Assembly (NCBI GenBank): GCA_937981515.1
Contig: CALJNY010000276.1
Coordinates: 1-15,679 of the forward strand
From: an uncultured Collinsella sp.
GTDB taxonomy: Bacteria; Actinomycetota; Coriobacteriia; Coriobacteriales; Coriobacteriaceae
Length of the DNA stretch: 15,679 nt
Reading direction: 5' to 3'
In this document: positions 7,455 to 14,232 of the stretch, piece by piece
Position numbering within the stretch: position 1 is the stretch's first letter
Layout: every line of letters starts with the position of its first letter
Made by a program: the position numbers and the translations under genes
Notes under the pieces: generated by a model
What the model was told of the DNA's origin: nothing
Database searches by the model: none
What the model saw: the letters and a program-made list of their open reading frames with translations, nothing else

Positions 7455-8882
7455 ATGTATACGAAAGAGGAGCGCGAGGGGATTCTCTGGGAGTTCCACC
7501 GGAGCGGCCTGTCCGCCCCCGCCGCCTGCAGGAGCCTGCCGCTTTTCCCGAACAAGGACAACCTGTATGCTTGGCTCAAGCTGGAGGAGGCGGGCGAGCT
7601 GACCGCCCGTGAGATGCCCGACCGGGCGGAGCGCATGCACTGCTCGCACGGCGAGGGCAGCCCCGCATTCGCCGCGAGGCGACCGGGCACCGAGCCCGCC
7701 TCCCCGCGGAAGCGTCGAGCCGAAGGGGGCGCGGGCAAGATGGAGAGGACCGGGCGCGGAGGGGCCGGCGGCGAGCCGCCCGAGCAGACCGACTGGCGGG
7801 ACTGGGGCCTGGAGGGGCTTCCCGACGACCCCGCCGAGCGCGCCCGCGAGGCCGAGGTCAGGCTCGCCGAGGCCCTGGCGGTGTTGGACGTCCTAAAAGC
7901 ACCAGGCCCTGGCTCTTTGACGAACGAGGAGAAGCACAGGGCGGGAGAGGCGGCGAGGAGGCTCTCGCCGGCGGTGAGGCTCGCGGACGTGACCAGGACC
8001 CTGTCGATCCCGAAGAGCACCTATCTTGACCAAGCGTCCAGGATCTCGAGGCCCGACCCCAAGGCCGCGCTCAGGGAGCGCGTGCGCGCGTCGTTCGAGG
8101 CGAGCGGCGGCGCCTACGGGCCTGAGTCCGTGACCGCCGACCTCAGGAGGGGACCCGGCGAGCCCGTCTCGTGGCGCGAGCTCGCGCCCGGGGACGCCGA
8201 GAGCCCCGTCGTCGCGTCCGAGAAGGTCGTGCGCCGGATCATGCGCGAGGAGGGCCTGGTCGCCCGCAAGGCGGCGCAGATGCGCCGGAGGGCGAGGTAC
8301 CGCAGCTACCGGGGCGAGCTCGCGGAGCGCCCGGCCAACGTCCCACTGCGCGCGGACGGGACGCACGACTTCCGCGCGCCCGCGCCCGGCCTGCTCGTGG
8401 TCACCGACGTCACGGAGTTCAGGCTCGACGGGTACAGGGCGTACCTGTCGCCCGCGATCGACTGCTTCGACGGGTGGCCGATCTGCTGGAGGGTCTCGGT
8501 CCACGCCGACTCCGACCTGATGGTCGGCATGCTCAGGGACCTGGTGGGGATAGTCGGGCCGACCGAGGACCGGCCGCTCACGGTGCACACCGACGGCGGC
8601 GCCGTCTACATGGGGCGCGAGTGGCGCGAGGCGTGCGGCCCCGGGGTGGTGCGCTCGATGTCGAGGAGGGCCCGGAGCCCCGACAACGCGCGCGCCGAGG
8701 GGTTCTTCGGCACGCTCAAGTGCGACTTCTTCGAGGGCAGGGACTGGACCGGCGTGCCGTTCGACGAGTTCTCCCGCCTGCTCGGCGAATATATCGAGTG
8801 GTACAGGGACGGCAAGCTCAAGAAGGACCTAGGATGGGAGACCATTAGGGAGTATCGCGAGGAGAGGGGCCATGCGGCATAG
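7455..8882 (+). CDS. IS3-family transposase, OrfA and OrfB in one frame
   Basis: A 475-aa DDE recombinase that would cut and join the IS ends. The N-terminus (3-45, KEEREGILWEFHRSGL) looks like the OrfA helix-turn-helix; a low-complexity Gly/Arg/Pro linker follows (60-125), then a short predicted coiled coil (128-148). SLTNEEKHRAGEAARRLSP (154-172) is the usual OrfB N-terminus, followed by the HTH_21-like part (205-280) and the integrase core (300-470). The catalytic acids are D318 (VVTDVTEF), D380 (VHTDGG) and E415 (NARAEGFFG); D380 and E415 are separated by 34 residues, near the classic DD35E. The YIEWYRDGKLKKDLGWETI tail end is family-typical. Start: AGGAGG sits 7 nt before ATG 7455. Most IS3 elements make this protein by -1 frameshifting between two ORFs; here it is encoded continuously. 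Confidence 0.92.
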   Translation: MYTKEEREGILWEFHRSGLSAPAACRSLPLFPNKDNLYAWLKLEEAGELTAREMPDRAERMHCSHGEGSPAFAARRPGTEPASPRKRRAEGGAGKMERTGRGGAGGEPPEQTDWRDWGLEGLPDDPAERAREAEVRLAEALAVLDVLKAPGPGSLTNEEKHRAGEAARRLSPAVRLADVTRTLSIPKSTYLDQASRISRPDPKAALRERVRASFEASGGAYGPESVTADLRRGPGEPVSWRELAPGDAESPVVASEKVVRRIMREEGLVARKAAQMRRRARYRSYRGELAERPANVPLRADGTHDFRAPAPGLLVVTDVTEFRLDGYRAYLSPAIDCFDGWPICWRVSVHADSDLMVGMLRDLVGIVGPTEDRPLTVHTDGGAVYMGREWREACGPGVVRSMSRRARSPDNARAEGFFGTLKCDFFEGRDWTGVPFDEFSRLLGEYIEWYRDGKLKKDLGWETIREYREERGHAA

Positions 8883-8906
8883 CGCCGGGACATGGTCCGG
8901 AAAAAC

Positions 8907-8928
8907 GTCCGAGGTCCCATCCATCCCA
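8907..8928 (-). repeat. Right inverted repeat of the IS
   Basis: Read on the minus strand this end is TGGGATGGAT immediately followed by GGGACCTCGGAC. Both blocks match the left end perfectly, but without the 25-nt spacer found there. Confidence 0.75.
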
Positions 8929-8942
8929 AAAATCAGAGCGCG

Positions 8943-10886
8943 CTAGAACGTTCCGCCGCCGCCTCCGCCGACGCCGCCGCCTCCGCCGCCAGAGAAGCCG
9001 CCGCCTCCGCCGCCGCCCGAGCTGTCGGAGCTCGACGCCAGCTCACGGATGCTCTCGTGATACACGTCATCGAACGAATCGAGCGGAGACTCGATACCGT
9101 AATGATGGTAGTACCACCAGTAGCAGGGATAATTGTCATAGAAGCCGTCGGCCTCGCGCACCTCGGGCGGCACGGCCTCGGCAAGCTGACGCAGCACTTC
9201 CTTGGAAACACCCAGCGCCACGCCCATCACCAGCAGCTTGTTCCACAGCACCAGATCGCCGGGGACGGCTTCCTTTAGACGAGTGAAGTCCTCGAGCCAA
9301 TGCTTAAGTGCCTTGCAGCGAGCCGCCACCTCGGCGCCCTCCGGCGTAAAGCGGCGGAACGTAAGGCCCACGCCGATACCCACCAGCACAATCGGCACCG
9401 AGATAACCGCGGCGGTAATGTTCGCCTGTGCGCCATCGGTAAAGAAGATGGATCCCACGGGAACAAAGGCGATCAGGATACCAAGAACCAGGCAAAACAC
9501 CATTGCAACAATGCCGTCCGAGGCAACGTACTCGCTATCGGCCAGCTTGCCCTTAACGGTATTCTGATAGTCCTCGAGCTTATCACCCACGGGTGTAGCG
9601 TGCTGCTTGACGTAGTGCTGCAGCTCGTCGAACGTGCGCGAGCGATCGCCGTTCTCGTCAGGCTTAGCACCGGCAAAGAAGACCTTGAGCACCATGTGGT
9701 CAATGCCCTTGGCCGACTTCCAGCCCGCATCACTCACCGTCACGCGATACGTCTGCTCTTCTTTTTCACGCCCCAACAGACCCTTCTTGGCCTTGGTCAC
9801 GGTCGCCTGCTCCAGCTTGATCACACGGTCGTCAGTGAGCTTCATGAGCGTGGCGATATATGCCTGATCGGGCACCTCGTTCCAGCTCATGAGGGCCGAA
9901 AGCACGGCGGGATGGTCGGCCGAAGGCACATCGCGGAAATATTCGTCCTGGAAAAGCGGCCTGGGCTTGCGCTTGCGCAGCTTGAGCATAACGATTGTGC
10001 CGGTAAAGGCCACCGCCGCAACAACACTTAGCACGGCAAGTGCATTGGCAATCATGCGAGCGTGAGCGCGGCGGGCGTTAGCTTCGTCGGCCCATTCCTT
10101 CTCTTCGCTCAGGATCGTTGACATGCGCTCTTCGCCCGAGGCGGCAAGCTGCGGCACCCAGTCGCTGGGGAAGGCGATGCGTGCCTCGGCGAATTCGCCC
10201 TGATGCACGCAGGGAATGGTATAGGTGACCATGGGCTCGTCCTCATCGAGCGACACGTCGCCCGTCAGCGGACCGTGGCCCCATGCGCGGAAGTTATCGC
10301 CTTTGACGGCCGCCGTCCCGGCAGTGGCATTTGCGAAGCGCACTTCCATCTCGACGTCATCGGAATCCGCAGACCAGCCGTCGCCCACAAACTTCCAGTA
10401 GAGCTCGGCGGTATCGGCCCAGTTCATAACCGCACCGGTCATGGTATAGCTCACGTAATAGGTCGCGCTGTCGCCGCTCTCGTGAGGGCTGAACACCTTA
10501 ATCCTTACGCCGTCACCGGTCTGCTCGACCGTATAGACGCCAGAGTCGCCCTTGTTCGCGCTGTCGACTTTGTTAAACGCGGTGTCCTCTTCCTCGACGC
10601 TCAGCACATCGACGGTCGCCGTGCCGCCCTGCTGGTTGGTGCCCGTATTGATCTCCCAAAACACGCCGTTGATGTCGTCATCGAAATCAAACTGGCGTCC
10701 CTCGACGACGGTCAGCGAGCCGTCGGCCTCAACCGTGGCGCTGATATAGGTTTGAGTCATGGAGTAGCCGTCGGCGTGCGCGGCGACAGGCAGCAGCAAC
10801 AACGCGAGCGCGACGAGCGCGCAGACGGAAGCGAATCGCGCAAACAGGTGACGCTGCTGACTGACTTTGGCGACGAGGGTGTTCAT
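8943..10886 (-). CDS. DUF2207-type membrane protein with glycine-rich C-terminus
   Basis: A 647-aa membrane-anchored protein. A signal peptide covers residues 1-38 (hydrophobic VCALVALALLLLPVA, probable cut after AHA). Residues 39-278 form the exported DUF2207-type beta-rich domain (TQTYISATVEADGSLTVVEG; WEINTG). A transmembrane helix at about 279-301 is followed by the basic stop-transfer LKLRKRKPRP, a cytoplasmic region to 457, two further helices at 458-482 and 488-510, and a cytoplasmic tail ending in a long Gly run (624-647) terminated by GGTF. This layout and the Gly-rich end are typical of DUF2207 proteins, whose function is not established. The start is set at ATG 10886, with AAAGGA 8 nt upstream and a clean signal peptide; an upstream ATG at 10949 adds 21 unlikely residues. 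It is monocistronic as far as can be seen. The IS lies just beyond its stop. Confidence 0.85.
   Translation of the reverse strand: MNTLVAKVSQQRHLFARFASVCALVALALLLLPVAAHADGYSMTQTYISATVEADGSLTVVEGRQFDFDDDINGVFWEINTGTNQQGGTATVDVLSVEEEDTAFNKVDSANKGDSGVYTVEQTGDGVRIKVFSPHESGDSATYYVSYTMTGAVMNWADTAELYWKFVGDGWSADSDDVEMEVRFANATAGTAAVKGDNFRAWGHGPLTGDVSLDEDEPMVTYTIPCVHQGEFAEARIAFPSDWVPQLAASGEERMSTILSEEKEWADEANARRAHARMIANALAVLSVVAAVAFTGTIVMLKLRKRKPRPLFQDEYFRDVPSADHPAVLSALMSWNEVPDQAYIATLMKLTDDRVIKLEQATVTKAKKGLLGREKEEQTYRVTVSDAGWKSAKGIDHMVLKVFFAGAKPDENGDRSRTFDELQHYVKQHATPVGDKLEDYQNTVKGKLADSEYVASDGIVAMVFCLVLGILIAFVPVGSIFFTDGAQANITAAVISVPIVLVGIGVGLTFRRFTPEGAEVAARCKALKHWLEDFTRLKEAVPGDLVLWNKLLVMGVALGVSKEVLRQLAEAVPPEVREADGFYDNYPCYWWYYHHYGIESPLDSFDDVYHESIRELASSSDSSGGGGGGGFSGGGGGGVGGGGGGTF
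8946..9020 (-). repeat. GGN-codon low-complexity repeat in the DUF2207 gene
   Basis: On the plus strand this is a run of CCGCCGCCT/CCGCCGACG-like units encoding the Gly tail (residues 624-647). Such runs can change length by replication slippage. Confidence 0.8.
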
Positions 10887-10928
10887 AGGCACATCCTTTA
10901 TCTGTGGTACCAACAGCGTTATTGTCCC

Positions 10929-10942
10929 ACGTTTGCAAGCGT
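10929..10942. promoter_or_regulatory. 14-bp palindrome upstream of the DUF2207 gene
   Basis: ACGTTTGCAAGCGT is a dyad with 6 of 7 positions paired, centred on GC, about 50 nt before the DUF2207 start codon. Size and symmetry resemble a LacI/GntR-type operator, but no regulator gene is adjacent. The adjacent minus-strand promoter is not clear. Confidence 0.3.
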
Positions 10943-11007
10943 GCGACACGACCGTCTAGGCAAGCGGAGCGTCAATTGGGACAAAAGTCACGCCCGCGCC
11001 AGCAGCC

Positions 11008-11055
11008 AGTCATTGGGGACGTTCTTAAACGACTAGCCGTTTGGAACGCTCTTTG
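11008..11055. repeat. REP-like dyad, copy B
   Basis: AGTCATTGGGGACGTTC, then GACTAGCCGTTTGGAACGCTCTT. It is a diverged copy of 7303-7350: the same blocks occur in the same order with 1-2 nt length changes. AGTC at 11008-11011 pairs with GACT at 11031-11034. Both copies also follow a CAGCAGCCA string. Confidence 0.6.
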
Positions 11056-11154
11056 GCCGAGCCCCGCGCCAACAATAGACACCACTTCATAGCTCCGTCA
11101 CAGGTGTAGCGGCTTTGTGTGGGCGCGGCATGCGCTGATTGAGCCACCAGTCGA

Positions 11155-11219
11155 GGGGCATAACGCAGTTGAGCGAAAACGGTTTGCCCCTTTGCCGTTC
11201 GCTCGAGGATCATGTCCCC
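11155..11219 (+). other. Nested stem-loop, possible structured RNA
   Basis: GGGGCAT (11155-11161) can pair with ATG-T-CCCC (11212-11219, one bulge), and inside it GAGCGAAAACGG (11171-11182) pairs with CCGTTCGCTC (11195-11204, AA bulge) around a loop of 12 nt. A competing hairpin, GGGGCA with TGCCCC (11186-11191), is also possible. A terminator-like hairpin follows 11 nt later. It matches no RNA family I recognise; it could also be another palindromic repeat. Confidence 0.3.
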
Positions 11220-11230
11220 CTTTTCCGAGG

Positions 11231-11264
11231 AAACCCCGGCAGTTGCGAAGAGCTGCCGGGGTTT
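11231..11264. terminator. Strong terminator-like hairpin in the divergent gap
   Basis: AAACCCCGGCAG (11231-11242) and CTGCCGGGGTTT (11253-11264) are perfect 12-nt complements with a 10-nt loop. The trailing T-run is short on both strands (GTTTC), so it could act in either direction or only as a stable stem. It lies 137 nt ahead of gluQ and ends no recognised gene. Confidence 0.5.
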
Positions 11265-11388
11265 CTGTCGTCTAAGGTGCCGAGTTGATGGACAGGAATC
11301 AAAGCACCGAGTCTGCGGCCCGCCATACGCAATGCGGGGCCTCGACAACTCGCGGACCACAGTGACGCCTCCCCATCGCGCCCCGCGC

Positions 11389-11394
11389 TATACT
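11389..11394 (+). promoter_or_regulatory. -10 box giving a probable leaderless gluQ mRNA
   Basis: TATACT (5 of 6 to TATAAT) ends 7 nt before the gluQ ATG, so transcription should start at or within one base of the start codon. There is no Shine-Dalgarno sequence in that gap. No good -35 box is seen at 16-18 nt. Leaderless mRNAs are common in Actinomycetota. Confidence 0.5.
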
Positions 11395-11401
11395 CGTCCG
11401 C

Positions 11402-12412
11402 ATGGATATCAAAGCACGCAACATAGCAACGCCCGCCGCGGCCGCGCCAACGGCGCAGCCCGCCTCCGCCCCCGCGCCCGTCGTGGGGCGCTTTGCCCCG
11501 TCGCCATCGGGCCGTATGCACCTGGGCAACGTGTTCAGCTGCCTGTGCGCGTGGCTTTCGGCCCGCAGCCAAGGCGGCAGCATCGTGTTGCGCATCGAGG
11601 ACCTGGACGATCGCTGTAAGCGCCCGGAACTTGCCGCCCAGCTCATCGACGACCTAGCCTGGCTGGGACTCGAGTGGGATGAAGGCCCCTACTACCAGCA
11701 CGATCGCCTGGATCTGTACGAGGACGCCCTGCACCAGCTGCAGGACGCCGGCCTCACCTACCCCTGTTTTTGCACGCGCGCCGAACTCCACGCCGCGAGC
11801 GCGCCGCATGCCAGCGACGGCACGCCCATCTACCGAGGCGCCTGCCGAGGCCTTGCGGCCGAAGAGGTCGCCCGCCGCAGTGCTCTGCGCGCCCCGGCCA
11901 CGCGTCTGCGCGTGCCCGCCGTCGACGACCTCGCAGCCGACGTAATCGAATTCGTGGACCGCACGTACGGAGCCCAATGCGAGGCACTCGCCACCGAGTG
12001 CGGTGACTTTTTGGTGCGCCGCAGCGACGGCGTGTTTGCCTACCAGCTGGCCGTGGTGGTCGACGACGCCGCCATGGGCGTCACCGAGGTCGTACGCGGA
12101 TGCGACCTGCTGGGCTCCACGCCGCGTCAAATCTATCTGCAGCATCTACTGGGACTGCCCACGCCGCACTACGCGCACATTCCGCTGCTCATGTCGCCGG
12201 ACGGCCGCCGCCTTTCCAAGCGCGACCGCGACCTGGACCTGGGCGAGCTCCGCGCCCGCTTTGGCACGCCCGAGGCACTGCTGGGCTGGCTCGCTGGGCA
12301 AACGGGCATCGCGCCGGACACCACGCCGCGCTCTGCCGAGCAGCTGGTCGAACACTTTAGCTGGGACGTCATCCGCGCACACCGGGAGAACATCACCATA
12401 ACGGCCGAGTAG
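11402..12412 (+). CDS. gluQ: Glutamyl-Q tRNA(Asp) synthetase
   Basis: A 336-aa paralogue of the glutamyl-tRNA synthetase catalytic domain. The family (YadB/GluQRS) attaches glutamate to the queuosine base of tRNA(Asp). The HIGH signature is FAPSPSGRMHLGN (31-43) and the KMSKS-like loop is GRRLSKRD (268-275). LRIEDLDDRCKRP (63-75) and DEGPYYQHDR (93-102) are family-typical. The zinc site is complete: C122-x-C124 (YPCFC) with Y144 and C148 (YRGAC), the same spacing as in E. coli YadB. No anticodon-binding domain follows, which separates it from true GltX. It has a roughly 27-residue Ala/Pro-rich N-terminal extension before VVGRFAPSP. The start lacks a ribosome site and appears leaderless. It converges on the phosphoesterase operon with 15 nt between stop codons and no visible terminator. 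Confidence 0.93.
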   Translation: MDIKARNIATPAAAAPTAQPASAPAPVVGRFAPSPSGRMHLGNVFSCLCAWLSARSQGGSIVLRIEDLDDRCKRPELAAQLIDDLAWLGLEWDEGPYYQHDRLDLYEDALHQLQDAGLTYPCFCTRAELHAASAPHASDGTPIYRGACRGLAAEEVARRSALRAPATRLRVPAVDDLAADVIEFVDRTYGAQCEALATECGDFLVRRSDGVFAYQLAVVVDDAAMGVTEVVRGCDLLGSTPRQIYLQHLLGLPTPHYAHIPLLMSPDGRRLSKRDRDLDLGELRARFGTPEALLGWLAGQTGIAPDTTPRSAEQLVEHFSWDVIRAHRENITITAE

Positions 12413-12427
12413 CCAAACGCCTCGCCC

Positions 12428-13153
12428 CTACGCGACATCCCAAGGCTGGAGTTCGTCGCCCAGGCGAACGATGCAGTCGTAGAGCACGGTATGGTGTTCG
12501 GCCGGGTTTGCATCCCGATGAAAATGCCTGTAATACCAGCGCTTGTAATCCAGGCGGTCTTCCAGCTCATTGAAAAATGCCGTAAGTCGATCAACGCCGG
12601 GGCAATCCCAGCCGGGCGCCGGATAGAGCGTGGGCGAAAGCATGCGCGTAGAGCAGGAGTGGGTGATTACGTAGTCAACCTTCCAGCCCACGCTGTCAAG
12701 CTTTGTCCGTGCCTCCTCAAAGTTGCGCTCGTCCGGCAGCTCCTGCGGCCACCAGCTGGAATACGGTATGCGGTATTCCTTATCCACGCTCGTGGCGCCG
12801 CCCATAGTAAAGATCGTTGAGCCATCGAGCTCAAAAATCTCGCCACGCGTCAGGCGCCGTATGGGAGAGGTATCCGACAGGCGCTGCGTCAGCCCACCGT
12901 GCCACGGTTCCATGGAACGCTCCGCCCAGTGATCGAAACGCTCGTGGTTGCCGTCGACGAACAGCACGGTATAGGGGCGCGATTCCAGCCAAGCGATGTC
13001 GGCGCACTCCTCGGCAGAGAAATCCCACGGAAAGCCAAAGTCGCCGGCGACGATGAGATAGTCGTCGCTCGTCAGGCTATCCCCAAGGTCCCAATCGCGC
13101 AGCTTTTGCATGTCGAGGCCGCCGTGAATATCGCCCGTCACATAGACCGTCAT
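12428..13153 (-). CDS. Calcineurin-like metallophosphoesterase (second gene of pair)
   Basis: A 241-aa cytosolic two-metal phosphoesterase. The five blocks are in order: GDIHGG (7-12, D8 and H10), AGDFGFPW (36-43, D38), DGNHERFD (67-74, N69 and H70), VITHSCS (162-168, H165) and YYRHFHRD (207-214, H210 and H212). In the last block Arg replaces the usual Gly (GHxH type), while both metal histidines remain. An aromatic patch, YSSWWPQELPDERNF, sits in the middle, as in several prokaryotic members. The gene overlaps the preceding phosphoesterase by ATGA, so it is translationally coupled. Substrate unknown; the family includes nucleotide phosphodiesterases and protein phosphatases. Confidence 0.88.
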   Translation of the reverse strand: MTVYVTGDIHGGLDMQKLRDWDLGDSLTSDDYLIVAGDFGFPWDFSAEECADIAWLESRPYTVLFVDGNHERFDHWAERSMEPWHGGLTQRLSDTSPIRRLTRGEIFELDGSTIFTMGGATSVDKEYRIPYSSWWPQELPDERNFEEARTKLDSVGWKVDYVITHSCSTRMLSPTLYPAPGWDCPGVDRLTAFFNELEDRLDYKRWYYRHFHRDANPAEHHTVLYDCIVRLGDELQPWDVA

Positions 13154-13788
13154 CGGATCACCACTTCCCTCTTATAACTTTCAAGATCGTGCTCGACCTG
13201 CTCGTCGCCCGTGGCATTGACCCACCACGGCCATTTAACGCAACACATCGGCTCGTCTACCTGCGCAAACCAAGCTTTGAGCTCCTCCAAGCTCACCGGG
13301 GCGTAGCTGTTGGCGTCCACGCCCACGTCATAGCGCAGCAGTCCCTGTCTGCGGTTGAACTCGTTGTATGCGCCGCCGCAACTGTGGATATGCCCGTGCA
13401 AATGCCAGCTGCCGTGCGACATGCCCTGCCAGTCGACCATGGGATAGTGGCTCAGCACGATTTTTTGGCGGTTGATCTTGAGCGCGCAAATGGGCGGCTC
13501 GACGATAAAAGCATCCGCTACCGCAGGCTGCATCCAGTCTTTGTCGTGGTTGCCGGGCAGCAGATGGACGCGCTTGCAGGCAATGCTTTTGCGCAGCTCG
13601 TAGGCGTCTTGGACCGTCATCTTAAAGCTAAAGTCACCCAAGATGTAGAGCTCGTCATCCGCAGCAACCTTGCTGTTAATGTTGGCGACCATGGCATCGT
13701 TCATCTGCGCAACAGTCGACCAAGGCCTATCGCTAAGCCGTAGCATGTTCTCGTGTCCAAAGTGAGTATCGCCGGTAAACCAGATCAC
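13150..13788 (-). CDS. Calcineurin-like metallophosphoesterase (first gene of pair)
   Basis: A 212-aa metallophosphoesterase of the short 'GDTHFGHENM' type, often annotated as a phosphohydrolase. Metal ligands are visible: D7 and H9 (TGDTHFGHENM), D52 (LGDFSF), N80 and H81 (PGNHD), H114 (LSHYPMVDW), and H133/H135 (HLHGHIHS). The start is set at GTG 13788, because AGGAGG lies 5 nt upstream and translation then begins VIWFTGDTHFGH, the family's usual beginning; an ATG at 13818 has its GGG directly against the start codon and adds 10 residues. Its stop overlaps the next gene's start by 4 nt. It is only loosely similar to that neighbour, so this is not a recent duplication. It follows the small membrane protein gene after 40 nt on the same strand. 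Confidence 0.88.
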   Translation of the reverse strand: MIWFTGDTHFGHENMLRLSDRPWSTVAQMNDAMVANINSKVAADDELYILGDFSFKMTVQDAYELRKSIACKRVHLLPGNHDKDWMQPAVADAFIVEPPICALKINRQKIVLSHYPMVDWQGMSHGSWHLHGHIHSCGGAYNEFNRRQGLLRYDVGVDANSYAPVSLEELKAWFAQVDEPMCCVKWPWWVNATGDEQVEHDLESYKREVVIR

Positions 13789-13828
13789 GGGGACCTCCTG
13801 TTGCTGCGGGGTATCCATCCCTTAGGGC

Positions 13829-14068
13829 TTACCCTTCGTTCTTCCATCCAAACGGGTCAAGCACCCAAAAAACCAGGTCGAGCACGCCGCCGGTCATCAT
13901 GGCGGCGGCAAGAGCCATGCAAACGTGCAGAGAGCTGGCACTTCGGAGCACGTCGAACGGCCCCAGAACAGCCAGCAGCGCGACCGCTGCGCCGGCCACG
14001 CACAGCGCGAGGCACGGCCCGGCGTCCTTGACGCACTTCTTTGCGAGATGCTTGGTGTTGTCACTCAT
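13829..14068 (-). CDS. Small two-helix membrane protein, unknown function
   Basis: A 79-aa hypothetical protein. Hydrophobic spans at about 18-36 (PCLALCVAGAAVALLAVLG) and 47-70 (the last part GGVLDLVFWVL) should form two transmembrane helices, with a basic N-terminus (KHLAKKCVKD) and a short DPFGWKNEG tail. The start at ATG 14068 has AAGGAG 10 nt ahead; the frame is open further upstream to 14218, but that part is Arg/Cys-rich and unlike a real N-terminus. It heads an operon with the two phosphoesterases. I do not recognise the family. Confidence 0.7.
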   Translation of the reverse strand: MSDNTKHLAKKCVKDAGPCLALCVAGAAVALLAVLGPFDVLRSASSLHVCMALAAAMMTGGVLDLVFWVLDPFGWKNEG

Positions 14069-14232
14069 CAATATCGAACTCCTTAGAGGGTCGTTGTTCG
14101 GGTACATGCCGCCGCGGCAGAGCAGGGCGGCAGGGAAAGTGTCACATGTTGTGCGGACATCAATGGAGAAACCGCCTGCTCGACCAACCCTTGACGCCGT
14201 TTTGCACCGGCGCTCCATCCCCGTTATCGAGG

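Larger units (their letters stand above)
7370..8928 (+). mobile_element. IS3-family insertion sequence (complete)
   Basis: A 1559-nt element holding one full transposase. Its ends read TGGGATGGAT (7370-7379) and ATCCATCCCA (8919-8928), the TG...CA ends expected of IS3 elements. A second pair, GGGACCTCGGAC (7405-7416) and its complement at 8907-8918, lies just inside. AAAA directly flanks both ends and may be a 4-bp target duplication; if the terminal T/A is chromosomal the duplication would read AAAAT or AAAAAT. The element is visibly richer in G+C than its neighbours. It lies between the acetyltransferase and DUF2207 genes, 14 nt past the latter's stop codon, and breaks neither. The ORF and ends look intact, so it could be active. 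Confidence 0.85.
10887..11401. other. 515-nt gene-free region between the DUF2207 and gluQ genes
   Basis: Held between divergent genes. From left to right it contains a palindromic operator-like site (10929-10942), a REP-like dyad (11008-11055), a structured 65-nt stem-loop (11155-11219), a strong terminator-like hairpin (11231-11264) and a -10 box next to the gluQ start (11389-11394). Open frames inside are short, overlap the repeat, and have poor ribosome sites. A hairpin of terminator type between divergent genes is not explained by either of them, so an untranslated RNA or a decayed gene is possible. Confidence 0.5.

Noticed and set aside
7307..8020. 237-codon open frame on the minus strand over the IS left end
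   Set aside because: It runs from the IS into chromosomal flank and lies opposite the transposase N-terminus; the Arg/Ser/Pro-rich translation has no motif.
8946..9020. CRISPR-like or satellite repeat
   Set aside because: The regular CCGCCGCCT units are in frame and encode the Gly tail of the DUF2207 protein. There are no spacers.
11025..11213. Possible 62-aa gene on the minus strand with a GGGGG upstream of ATG
   Set aside because: The purine run is only 2 nt from the ATG, the frame ends inside the REP-like copy, and the sequence folds as an RNA structure. No protein family is visible.
14069..14218. N-terminal extension of the small membrane protein
   Set aside because: The extension is Arg/Cys-rich without a ribosome site at its ATG, while the internal ATG at 14068 has AAGGAG.
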